Positions 1-5,324 of a stretch of DNA of 5,324 bases are shown here, one piece after another (positions within the stretch are counted from its first letter, which is position 1; each line of letters starts with the position of its first letter). The stretch covers positions 6,913 to 12,236 of the forward strand of contig MIBD01000110.1 in assembly GCA_001829395.1 (NCBI GenBank), written 5' to 3'. A program made the translations under genes and the position numbers. The notes below the pieces were generated by a model, which ran no database searches, had not been told where the DNA came from, and saw only the letters and a program-made list of their open reading frames with translations. This DNA is from Spirochaetes bacterium GWF1_49_6. GTDB lineage: Bacteria; Spirochaetota; Brevinematia; Brevinematales; GWF1-51-8.

Positions 1-57
1 TGTCAAGCGTTTTGCTGAAATATTTTTTCGCTTTTATTATGCGATTTGCCTTTTTTC

Positions 58-86
58 TTGATACCCCCGCCGTTTCCCGTTAAGAT
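58..86 (+). promoter_or_regulatory. Probable sigma70-type promoter for the CsgG-like gene
   Basis: The -35 box TTGATA (58-63) is followed by a 17-bp spacer and the -10 box TAAGAT (81-86). These match the TTGACA/TATAAT consensus at 5 of 6 and 4 of 6 positions. A T-rich stretch (51-56) lies directly upstream. Transcription would start near 93, giving a leader of about 150 nt that includes the palindromic repeat at 122-201. It is the best plus-strand promoter I can see ahead of the gene at 243. The call rests on motif matching only. Confidence 0.5.
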
Positions 87-121
87 ATATCGATGATTAA
101 TAGGAGAAAGGCATGAAGGAA

Positions 122-201
122 CCACGAATGAACGCGAATATACACGAATACGGAGCGCTCATTCGACTACTTCATTCGAGTTTATTGGTGTGTATTCGTG
201 G
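122..201. repeat. Decayed palindromic repeat with 10-bp periodicity (CACGAAT / ATTCGTG)
   Basis: The ends are an exact inverted repeat: CCACGAAT (122-129) and ATTCGTGG (194-201). A second 9-bp pair is CACGAATAC (143-151) with GTATTCGTG (192-200). The left arm holds three copies of a CGAAT core spaced 10 bp apart (starting 125, 135, 145). The right arm holds the complementary ATTCG-type core at 174, 184 (degenerate, ATTGG) and 194, again 10 bp apart, plus one at 161. This looks like an eroded copy of an intergenic palindromic element built from short tandem units. It lies in the predicted 5' leader of the CsgG-like gene, so it would be transcribed. A possible 30-codon reading frame (113-205) crosses it and is treated as a finding rather than a gene. 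Only one copy is visible in this window, so dispersal in the genome is an inference. Confidence 0.6.
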
Positions 202-242
202 ATAAACGTCTTTGGATTTGACATTATACATAGGAGGAAATA

Positions 243-1418
243 ATGAAACGTATTCTATTGGCGGGTTTATTGATCGCCGCGATGACGGGATTTTCATTCG
301 GGAAGGACGTTATATCGGTTATGTATTTCGATAACACCACCGGAAATAAAAATTTCGAATGGCTCCGCAAGGCTATCGCGGATATGCTGATCTCCGATAT
401 TTCCGAATCGTCGGAAATCGAGGTGGTCGAACGCGAGAACCTCCAGAAAATAATCGAGGAACAGAAACTGTCGCTCGCGGGGCTGGTCGACGAGGATCAG
501 GCGATCAAGATCGGGCAGATGCTGAACGCGAAAAAGATGATCTACGGCGCGTTTGTCATCAGCGGGAACGATGTACGTATCGACGGGAAAATCACCGACA
601 CCGAGAGCGGGAAGATTCTCGCGACATTCTCGTCGAAGGGGTTAGTGAAGAATATCCTGAATATGCAGAACGAGCTTGCCGGAAAGGCGCTGACCGCGAT
701 GGGGGTGAAAATGCCCCAGATACTGGCAGTCCCGCAGGCATTCGCGTTCGAGGCGGTAAAAACGTACTATGAGGGACTCGACCTTCTCGATAAGGGTGTC
801 GCGGACGAGGCGCTCAAGAAGTTCCATGAAGCCAGCGCGTTCGACCCGGCTTACCTGAAACCCTACGAGGGTATCGAGGAATCCTACAAATTTCTGAAAG
901 ACTTCAAGATGATGCGTTTCCAGAAAGAGATCAACGATATGTACTATAAAATCCACCAGATGGAAGTGCGCCTGAACGATCCCAAGTGGATGACGTTCGG
1001 CGGCTTGGTATCGACCCCGGAGTACGCGCAGTTGAGTAAGCAGGACTCCGACGCGGCGTTCAAGAAGTTCTACGCCTATTACCAGGGCGACACTCCCGCG
1101 CAGTTGACATGGAACCTCCAGAACGCGGTGATGGAACTCGGGGGGATGTACGAGGAATACTTCGGCGATACCAATAAAGAAGCCTCGCTCTATCAGGAGG
1201 TCATCAATATCGCTGACAAATCCGCCTCCAAGTTTAAAAAGGATAAATTCCTGCCGGAAATCATCTACCAGAAGCTCCTCGCCCTCGTGTACCTCGAAAG
1301 ATGGACGGAGGCTAAAAAAGTCTGCGAGGACCTGATGGTGAATTTCCCGGATTACCGGATGATGTGGGCGATTGAGGATATGTACGAGAGAGCGTTGGAG
1401 CATCTCAAGGGGAAATAA
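243..1418 (+). CDS. Exported CsgG/FlgO-domain protein with TPR-like C-terminal half
   Basis: This 391-residue protein begins with a typical signal peptide: KR at residues 2-3, a hydrophobic core at about 4-17, and likely cleavage after SFG at 18-20. There is no lipobox cysteine, so it is predicted to be a soluble periplasmic or surface-directed protein. Residues about 22-155 resemble the CsgG/FlgO/LpoB-type fold: a strand reaching VMYFDNTTG, a helix with LRKAIADML, then EVVERENLQKIIEEQKLSLAG and an Ala-Lys-Lys-Met-Ile-Tyr-Gly strand, and a DGKITDTESGKIL strand pair. This is the pattern of envelope proteins that assemble or activate outer-membrane machines. Residues about 166-215 (YYEGLDLLDKGVADEALKKF, then DPAY) look like a TPR unit, and about 310-388 are further TPR-like helices. 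The middle (220-300) is helical and unassigned. The start is supported by AGGAGG at 232-237, five bases before the ATG. It stands alone on its strand, converging with flgJ. The fold class is fairly secure; the specific role is unknown, and no gene symbol is justified. Confidence 0.85.
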   Translation: MKRILLAGLLIAAMTGFSFGKDVISVMYFDNTTGNKNFEWLRKAIADMLISDISESSEIEVVERENLQKIIEEQKLSLAGLVDEDQAIKIGQMLNAKKMIYGAFVISGNDVRIDGKITDTESGKILATFSSKGLVKNILNMQNELAGKALTAMGVKMPQILAVPQAFAFEAVKTYYEGLDLLDKGVADEALKKFHEASAFDPAYLKPYEGIEESYKFLKDFKMMRFQKEINDMYYKIHQMEVRLNDPKWMTFGGLVSTPEYAQLSKQDSDAAFKKFYAYYQGDTPAQLTWNLQNAVMELGGMYEEYFGDTNKEASLYQEVINIADKSASKFKKDKFLPEIIYQKLLALVYLERWTEAKKVCEDLMVNFPDYRMMWAIEDMYERALEHLKGK

Positions 1419-1488
1419 TGAGATTAATTGAGTCGATTGCAGCAGGATATGTTTATTCTGGATAAGTAAGCAGACCCCGGATAAATCA

Positions 1489-1513
1489 AGGGGGACTCGT
1501 GATTAGTCCCCCT
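1489..1513. terminator. Hairpin between convergent genes, probable bidirectional terminator
   Basis: AGGGGGACT (1489-1497) and AGTCCCCCT (1505-1513) form a perfect 9-bp stem with a 7-nt loop. It lies 70 bp after the stop of the CsgG-like gene and 27 bp after the flgJ stop, between the two converging genes. Neither side has a real T run (GCGTATATAAA on plus, TGATTTAT on minus). It may therefore be a weak or factor-assisted terminator, or a hairpin that protects transcript 3' ends. The rest of 1419-1540 shows no gene. Confidence 0.6.
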
Positions 1514-1540
1514 GCGTATATAAAGGCAGATTTCGTTCGC

Positions 1541-1879
1541 TTAAACGCCCTGTTTTTCCGTCCGGTTTAAAAAGTCGTATATCATTTTACCCAGCCCCAA
1601 TCCCCCGTTATACGCGGATTGACGGGAGTATTCGGTATAGAGCATATCTTCGAATATATCCTGCTTGAGCCCGCCGTTGAGCCATTCGTCCTTGGGAACC
1701 GTGTTTCTCATCGCTTTATACATCTCCTGTATCAATAACGATGCGAATTCGTCGGACACCTGCTTGAGCTGCTTGTCTTCCATCGCGCTGAAATTCTTCT
1801 GGTTCATCGCGGTTGCCTTGGAAAGACTGAGTTTTTCCTGCGCCGAATAAAGGTACTCGCTTCCCAGTTTGATATCCAT
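1541..1879 (-). CDS. flgJ: Flagellar rod-binding protein, FlgJ N-terminal-domain type
   Basis: This 112-residue protein matches the rod-binding domain found at the N-terminus of enteric FlgJ, the rod cap that helps assemble the flagellar rod in the periplasm. The domain spans residues about 42-104. The family pattern is clear: EFASLLIQEMYKAMRNTVP (44-62), then a segment with DIFEDMLYTEYSRQSA (74-89), ending in GLGLGKMIYDFL (93-104). The C-terminal muramidase domain of enterobacterial FlgJ is absent and nothing suggests truncation, so this is a natural single-domain form; a separate enzyme would have to open the peptidoglycan. Residues 1-40 are polar and probably disordered or helical. The start ATG has GGAGG at 1884-1888, only four bases upstream, which is slightly close but workable. 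It lies 67 bp downstream of the histidine kinase on the same strand. A sigma28-like promoter in that gap suggests it can be transcribed on its own. Confidence 0.9.
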   Translation of the reverse strand: MDIKLGSEYLYSAQEKLSLSKATAMNQKNFSAMEDKQLKQVSDEFASLLIQEMYKAMRNTVPKDEWLNGGLKQDIFEDMLYTEYSRQSAYNGGLGLGKMIYDFLNRTEKQGV

Positions 1880-1905
1880 AAGCCCTCCGCCGGTTTCTGT
1901 ATTAG

Positions 1906-1932
1906 TTATCGGATTTGTAGAAAAAAGGGTTA
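1906..1932 (-). promoter_or_regulatory. Candidate flagellar sigma28 (FliA) promoter for flgJ
   Basis: On the minus strand TAAC (1932-1929) is followed by exactly 15 bases and then TCCGATAA (1913-1906). The FliA/sigma28 consensus is TAAA-N15-GCCGATAA, so 10 of 12 defined positions match with the canonical spacer. Transcription would start near 1899, leaving about 20 nt before the flgJ ATG, with room for its ribosome site at 1884-1888. A flagellar gene directly downstream makes a chance match less likely. The motif is seen; its use is inferred. Confidence 0.55.
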
Positions 1933-1946
1933 GTACGCAGGGATGT

Positions 1947-4706
1947 TTATAATTTAAAGATTAGGCTGACGGTAGTGCCTTCATCGGGTTTACTGTCGAC
2001 CCCGATTTCGGCATCGAGCGCTTTGGTTAACTCGAATACGATATACAAACCCAAGCCGGTTGCCTGCTGGGGGTCTTTAGTCGTAAAGAAGGGGTCAAAG
2101 ATATTAGGGAGATCCTCCGGGGATATTCCGGCGCCGTTATCCGTGATGTCGATACGGATGCGGTTGGGATCGGGCTGAGAGGCATTAATAGTAATCACCC
2201 CGTTTTCCGAGACAGCGTCTATGGAATTACGGAGCAGATTATACAGGATTTCCTCCAGCCCCACCTCGTCGGTATGAAGATGGAGTTTTCCGTTCTCGGC
2301 GGTCAGTTTCAGCGAGATAGACGAATGCTTCTTGCGCACCATATTCTGGAATACGGGATCGAGCGAATTGAAGAAATCCTGCAGGTCGAGAGGACGTTTG
2401 GTGATCTGTTCGTGACGCGCGAAGACATGCATCCGGTTCGTAATCTTGATCCCCCGTTCGACCGCATAGGTGATGTTTGACAAATCCTCCTCGACATTCC
2501 GAATATCCGGCGATGCGACGGAATAGAGCAGGAGTTCGGTATACCCCTTGATAATCGCGAATATATTGTTGTACTCATGGGAAATACCGCCGACCAGGTT
2601 CTTCAGGGTTTCCATCTTCTGCTGTTGGATCATGAGCGCGGTCATTTTTTCCTTCTGCTGTTCCATCTCGATTTGGGCGGTGATATCCATCAGGTGAGCG
2701 AGTATCGCGGGTTTATGACGGTATTCGATAATCGATTCATACGCGGAGAACCAACGGACTGTTTTATCTTTCTTTATCCCCTTGAAGGTATAAAAAGCGC
2801 CCTGTTTCTCATGAATGGCGCCGCGGTTATTAAAATTTGCTTCTACTTCGACAATCGAATCGGGATGAATGAGAAACGACGGGTCGATGCCGCGTTCGAC
2901 ATCCTCGCTCGAGTACCCCGTGATCTCGTAGAATTTCGCATTAGCGATAAAAATCCGGTTTTCCTGCATCAGATAGATTCCGCTAAAAGAATGATCGACC
3001 AGGGTACGGTATGTTTTTTCAGAATTATCCAGCTCTTTTAACAAGGTGTCGGTTTCGATCACTTCCGCGATTATTTTTGAGATATTCTTTATCGTCGATT
3101 CGGCAAGCTCATTGTAAATATGCAGTGGAATTTTAAAAAGGATAAAACCATACTGCTGCGTGGGGGTGGAAATGCGGGAGAGAATTAAAAAGTTATCATC
3201 CGATACTTCCGCAAAAAACGGCAGGTCGGATTTGATATAGAATTCCCGGGTTTTCCGGTCTTCCTGAGCATTCAGGACGCCGTGCTCAAAAAACCCTTCA
3301 TAAGTCAGTAAATAGATATAGAACGAGTTACAGGAAAAATATACTTCCAGCAGTTTATTAATCTCCGGGAAAGAATCCTGCCATGAGTCGGCGCTCAGGA
3401 GCGAATTAAATACCAGATTCAGCAATTCGGTGGCCTGCAGGTTACGGATAATATCCGAAATATTTTTTATCACCAGAATATGGTAGGTTCTGCCGTGCTC
3501 GCTAAACCGTGAAAGATTGACAGAGGCTCTGAACAGCGACCTGTCTTTATTCCGGCAATCGGTTTCAAAACTGACGCTCTCCTGATGATCGAGTAAATCA
3601 ACCTGTTTTTCATAGGACGCGGTATCCTGAAAAAGAATTTTGGGTTTCGTTTTTTTTAATTCTCCCGCGGAATAACCGAACTGGTTTACGGCTTCCTGAT
3701 TGACATTCTGTATCCTGCCGTCCCCAATCATCAGAAGAGGTATTCCGGTGGAATTGAATAACTTACGGTTCAGGTGATTCAATTCGTCGAGACGCTTCAG
3801 GTTCTTTATCTGCTGAAATGTATATAGAATAAAGAAAACCAGTATTAAAAAAAACAGGAGCACGATTGGCTCTGAAAATAATAAATGATGACGGAATGAA
3901 ATGTTGATTGTTTTTTCATCCAAATTAGCGAGGGGTTCATTTAAAGAAAAAGCAATCTGCATCTTGAAATACCACCATCCGAAAAACATTACACCGATGA
4001 ATGACAAGATACTGACACTCAAGAGAATCCTCTGACGAACTTTAAATAGTACCTTGTCATTTATTAAAAACAGCATCATAGTAAAAAAAAGCATTCCCAG
4101 ATGCAGATACGCGAGGAAAAAATACAATTCCCCTGGTGCTTCAATTACCCGAAAGAGGTGAAAATAACTGCTTAAACTCAACGCGGTTACAAAAATAAAA
4201 AATAAAATCTGAAACTTATCTATCTTTATACTCATATACCGGATCACGGTGATATACCCGACCATTGACATTCCGAAGGATAGCACGAAAAATGGAACCC
4301 GAAAGTAAAACGGTACTTTTAAGAAAATCGGCAGCGCCCCGATTGTGATTAAAATGATTCCCGCATATATTAAGCGTTTCATGAACCCCGTACGAATAAT
4401 AAACCAACCGATAAATAATAAATGGATAAGAAAGAATAAACCCGCGGGAATGAATAACCATTCGATTTTAAAACGCCAATATAAATAGAAAAAGATCATG
4501 CCTATTACAGTTAAAAGCATCGCGGAAAGATAAAGTTTCAAGTATTTCTTTTCGGGACGGTTCTTCTGGAGAAGGAATAATATTATAACCAGAAACAGAC
4601 CCAATAATGTCGTGCATAAAACCGTATAATCCGCTATCGGGGAGAACGTGCCGGGAACTAGGTTAAACTCGGTATCATAAAGATTAAAATAGGTAATATT
4701 AGTCAA
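1947..4706 (-). CDS. Multipass membrane sensor histidine kinase (9 TM, PAS, GAF-like, PAS, HisKA, HATPase)
   Basis: The protein has 919 residues from the TTG at 4706; residue numbers here follow the longer frame opening at 4763 (938 aa), so subtract 19 for the preferred start. About nine membrane helices are visible at 46-65, 76-95, 102-123, 131-148, 153-175, 184-203, 212-233, 246-265 and 297-316. Positive charges after helices 1, 3, 5, 7 and 9 predict N-outside and kinase-inside. The loop at 266-296 would be the largest periplasmic one. Next come a PAS domain (about 330-438), a GAF-like region (445-572), a second PAS (580-700), a HisKA domain with the H-box GGISHEYNN (phospho-acceptor His729) and an HATPase with N-box NLLRNSIDA (Asn846), DNGAGI (875-880), FDPFFTTK (889-896) and GLGL (903-906). 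All catalytic motifs are intact, so it should autophosphorylate. No receiver domain or response regulator lies in the window, so partner and signal are unknown. The start was chosen because GGGAAGGA lies seven bases before the TTG and a strong promoter overlaps the longer frame. Confidence 0.9.
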   Translation of the reverse strand: MTNITYFNLYDTEFNLVPGTFSPIADYTVLCTTLLGLFLVIILFLLQKNRPEKKYLKLYLSAMLLTVIGMIFFYLYWRFKIEWLFIPAGLFFLIHLLFIGWFIIRTGFMKRLIYAGIILITIGALPIFLKVPFYFRVPFFVLSFGMSMVGYITVIRYMSIKIDKFQILFFIFVTALSLSSYFHLFRVIEAPGELYFFLAYLHLGMLFFTMMLFLINDKVLFKVRQRILLSVSILSFIGVMFFGWWYFKMQIAFSLNEPLANLDEKTINISFRHHLLFSEPIVLLFFLILVFFILYTFQQIKNLKRLDELNHLNRKLFNSTGIPLLMIGDGRIQNVNQEAVNQFGYSAGELKKTKPKILFQDTASYEKQVDLLDHQESVSFETDCRNKDRSLFRASVNLSRFSEHGRTYHILVIKNISDIIRNLQATELLNLVFNSLLSADSWQDSFPEINKLLEVYFSCNSFYIYLLTYEGFFEHGVLNAQEDRKTREFYIKSDLPFFAEVSDDNFLILSRISTPTQQYGFILFKIPLHIYNELAESTIKNISKIIAEVIETDTLLKELDNSEKTYRTLVDHSFSGIYLMQENRIFIANAKFYEITGYSSEDVERGIDPSFLIHPDSIVEVEANFNNRGAIHEKQGAFYTFKGIKKDKTVRWFSAYESIIEYRHKPAILAHLMDITAQIEMEQQKEKMTALMIQQQKMETLKNLVGGISHEYNNIFAIIKGYTELLLYSVASPDIRNVEEDLSNITYAVERGIKITNRMHVFARHEQITKRPLDLQDFFNSLDPVFQNMVRKKHSSISLKLTAENGKLHLHTDEVGLEEILYNLLRNSIDAVSENGVITINASQPDPNRIRIDITDNGAGISPEDLPNIFDPFFTTKDPQQATGLGLYIVFELTKALDAEIGVDSKPDEGTTVSLIFKL

Positions 4707-4713
4707 ATGAATA

Positions 4714-4721
4714 TCCTTCCC
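4714..4721 (-). promoter_or_regulatory. Ribosome binding site that decides the kinase start
   Basis: The minus strand reads GGGAAGGA here, seven bases before the in-frame TTG at 4706-4704. The alternative starts, TTG at 4763 and ATG at 4748, have no Shine-Dalgarno-like sequence at a suitable distance. The shorter form keeps every predicted membrane helix. Confidence 0.65.
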
Positions 4722-4735
4722 GATTGCCCCTATAT

Positions 4736-4763
4736 ATTTTAGCGACATCACGGGAATTGTCAA
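4736..4763 (-). promoter_or_regulatory. Near-consensus sigma70-type promoter for the histidine kinase
   Basis: On the minus strand a perfect TTGACA (4763-4758) is followed by a 16-bp spacer and TAAAAT (4741-4736), matching TATAAT at 5 of 6. Transcription would start near 4729, about 23 nt before the TTG start at 4706 and just upstream of its ribosome site. The TTG that opens the longest kinase frame is the first three bases of this -35 box, so it would not be in the transcript. Confidence 0.65.
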
Positions 4764-4778
4764 ACAAAACGCTTTTTC

Positions 4779-4807
4779 TTGACAGAAGTATCGAAACCTA
4801 GTAAATT
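4779..4807 (+). promoter_or_regulatory. Probable sigma70-type promoter for hydE
   Basis: A perfect TTGACA (4779-4784) is followed by a 17-bp spacer and TAAATT (4802-4807), matching the -10 consensus at 4 of 6. A run of five T (4773-4777) precedes it. Transcription would start near 4814 and give a hydE leader of roughly 168 nt, long enough to hold the hairpins at 4873-4959. It diverges from the kinase promoter, with 15 bp between the two -35 boxes. Confidence 0.55.
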
Positions 4808-4872
4808 AAGGCGCTTTTGGAAACAAACAATATTTCTGCATATCACATTATTATCATTTTAAATTCGCCAAA

Positions 4873-4959
4873 TGGTCATTTCTTAGATTTACTATAAAAA
4901 ATGACCGAAAGTGGTCGCTTCCCTGCCACCGGTCATCGGCGGTTTTTAGAAGCGACCAT
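4873..4959 (+). promoter_or_regulatory. Structured hydE leader, candidate attenuator or cis-regulatory RNA
   Basis: Hairpin 1 pairs GGTCATTT (4874-4881) with AAATGACC (4899-4906), plus a T-G pair outside. Hairpin 2 pairs TGGTCGCTTC (4912-4921) with GAAGCGACCA (4949-4958), a perfect 10-bp stem. It encloses a small stem (4925-4943) followed by TTTTT. A competing 7-bp pairing joins ATGACCG (4901-4907) to CGGTCAT (4930-4936); this would break both hairpin 1 and the small stem. The structure ends nine bases before the hydE Shine-Dalgarno sequence (4968-4973). The pairings are read directly from the sequence. A regulatory role is inferred, and I recognise no known riboswitch class. The same inverted repeats could instead be protein-binding operator DNA. 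Confidence 0.45.
4925..4947 (+). terminator. Possible conditional intrinsic terminator in the hydE leader
   Basis: CCACCG (4926-4931) pairs with CGGCGG (4937-4942) with one A-C mismatch, a GTCAT loop and a G-T pair at the base. TTTTT (4943-4947) follows at once. This is the form of a short, weak intrinsic terminator located before hydE. If it works, it would act as an attenuator controlled by the alternative pairing described for the leader. The short stem and T run keep confidence low. Confidence 0.3.
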
Positions 4960-4981
4960 AATAGATTAAGGAGTCGCCTGT

Positions 4982-5324
4982 ATGAAATGGGAAACCCTCG
5001 AGTTTAACGATATACCCGCGATCCTGAGTTCCCGCGATGATGATTTATACCGCGGCCTGCTTGACTATGCCTACGATGTCAAGCGCAGGACGGTCGGCAC
5101 TAAAGTATACTTTCGGGGCTTGATCGAATACAGCAATATCTGCGTGAAGAACTGTTACTACTGCGGCATCCGCCGCGATAACCGTTCCGCGCACCGTTAT
5201 ACGATGACTCCCGCCGAGGTGATCGACGCGGGATTGCTGGCGTACCGGCAGGGGATGGGTTCGATCGTCCTGCAGGCCGGGGAACGCACCGACCCGGCGT
5301 ATATCGACACGATTACGGAATTAA
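4982..5324 (+). CDS. hydE: [FeFe]-hydrogenase H-cluster maturase HydE, radical SAM enzyme (N-terminal part)
   Basis: The first 114 residues are present; the gene runs off the right edge, so this is truncation by the window and not a broken gene. HydE is a cytoplasmic radical SAM enzyme that, with HydG and HydF, builds the diiron subcluster of [FeFe]-hydrogenase. The radical SAM cluster motif C-x3-C-x2-C is Cys54, Cys58 and Cys61. Its surroundings are highly typical of HydE: VYFRGLIEYSN before it, then GIRRDN (62-67), RYTMTPAEVI (72-81) and the IVLQAGE strand (95-101). The roughly 53 residues before the first cysteine fit the HydE N-terminal helices. BioB and PylB are related alternatives, but the CGIRRDN and RYxMTPxE signatures favour HydE. 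The start has AAGGAG at 4968-4973, eight bases upstream of the ATG. It is transcribed divergently from the kinase and preceded by a structured leader. The hydrogenase and the other maturases are not in the window. Confidence 0.92.
   Translation, partial: MKWETLEFNDIPAILSSRDDDLYRGLLDYAYDVKRRTVGTKVYFRGLIEYSNICVKNCYYCGIRRDNRSAHRYTMTPAEVIDAGLLAYRQGMGSIVLQAGERTDPAYIDTITEL

Noticed and set aside
122..201. CRISPR-like array from the repeated CGAAT/ATTCG units
   Set aside because: The units are about 10 bp, have no unique spacers, and change to the complementary orientation in the second half. This is a palindrome, not a CRISPR array.
218..223. TTGACA just ahead of the CsgG-like gene
   Set aside because: A -10 box at the proper distance would fall on the start codon (about 240-246), which would remove the strong ribosome site at 232-237.
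642..1403. 253-codon open frame on the minus strand
   Set aside because: It lies wholly opposite the CsgG-like gene. Its translation is rich in His, Leu, Val and Arg with no recognisable domain, and the plus-strand frame has a signal peptide, a domain match and a ribosome site.
1418..1465. 15-codon frame whose ATG overlaps the stop of the CsgG-like gene
   Set aside because: Too short, with no ribosome site of its own beyond the end of the upstream gene, and no recognisable sequence.
2577..3041. 154-codon open frame on the plus strand
   Set aside because: It is opposite the second PAS and the HisKA start of the kinase, whose motifs are intact in the minus frame. It has no convincing ribosome site or domain.
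4870..4881. Palindrome AAATGGTCATTT as a stand-alone FNR or Rex operator
   Set aside because: It does not match TTGAT-N4-ATCAA or TTGTTAA-N4-TTAACAA. It is better explained as the 5' arm of hairpin 1, although an unknown regulator remains possible.

Overview
The window holds three complete genes and the start of a fourth. It looks like a flagellated, anaerobic, Gram-negative-type bacterium. The evidence is a single-domain FlgJ rod-binding protein (flagella), the N-terminal part of the [FeFe]-hydrogenase maturase HydE (anaerobic hydrogen metabolism) and a secreted CsgG/FlgO-like protein (envelope). A spirochaete-like lineage would fit this mix and the short FlgJ, but that placement is an inference from gene content only.

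Layout. Positions 1-242 hold a probable sigma70-type promoter (58-86) and a decayed palindromic repeat with about 10-bp periodicity (122-201). They precede a plus-strand gene for an exported CsgG/FlgO-domain protein with a helical, TPR-like C-terminal half (243-1418). A perfect 9-bp hairpin (1489-1513) sits between this gene and the convergent minus-strand genes and probably terminates both. On the minus strand are flgJ (1541-1879) and, upstream of it, a large membrane sensor histidine kinase with about nine membrane helices, PAS, GAF-like, PAS, HisKA and HATPase domains (1947-4706). The 67-bp gap between kinase and flgJ contains a good match to a flagellar sigma28 (FliA) promoter. The kinase diverges from hydE, which starts at 4982 and runs off the right edge.

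The regulatory DNA is the most informative part. The kinase/hydE intergenic region has two back-to-back sigma70-type promoters with mirrored TTGACA boxes. The minus-strand promoter lies inside the longest possible kinase reading frame, so the kinase very likely starts at the downstream TTG at 4706, which has a strong Shine-Dalgarno sequence. The hydE leader (about 4814-4981) contains two related hairpins with compensatory base changes, a terminator-like stem with a short T run, and a competing alternative pairing. Together these resemble a transcription attenuator.

The genes do not form one obvious pathway. The kinase has no response regulator within the window, so its output is unknown. The protein content is mostly of known families; the candidates for something undescribed are the hydE leader and the sensor region of the kinase.
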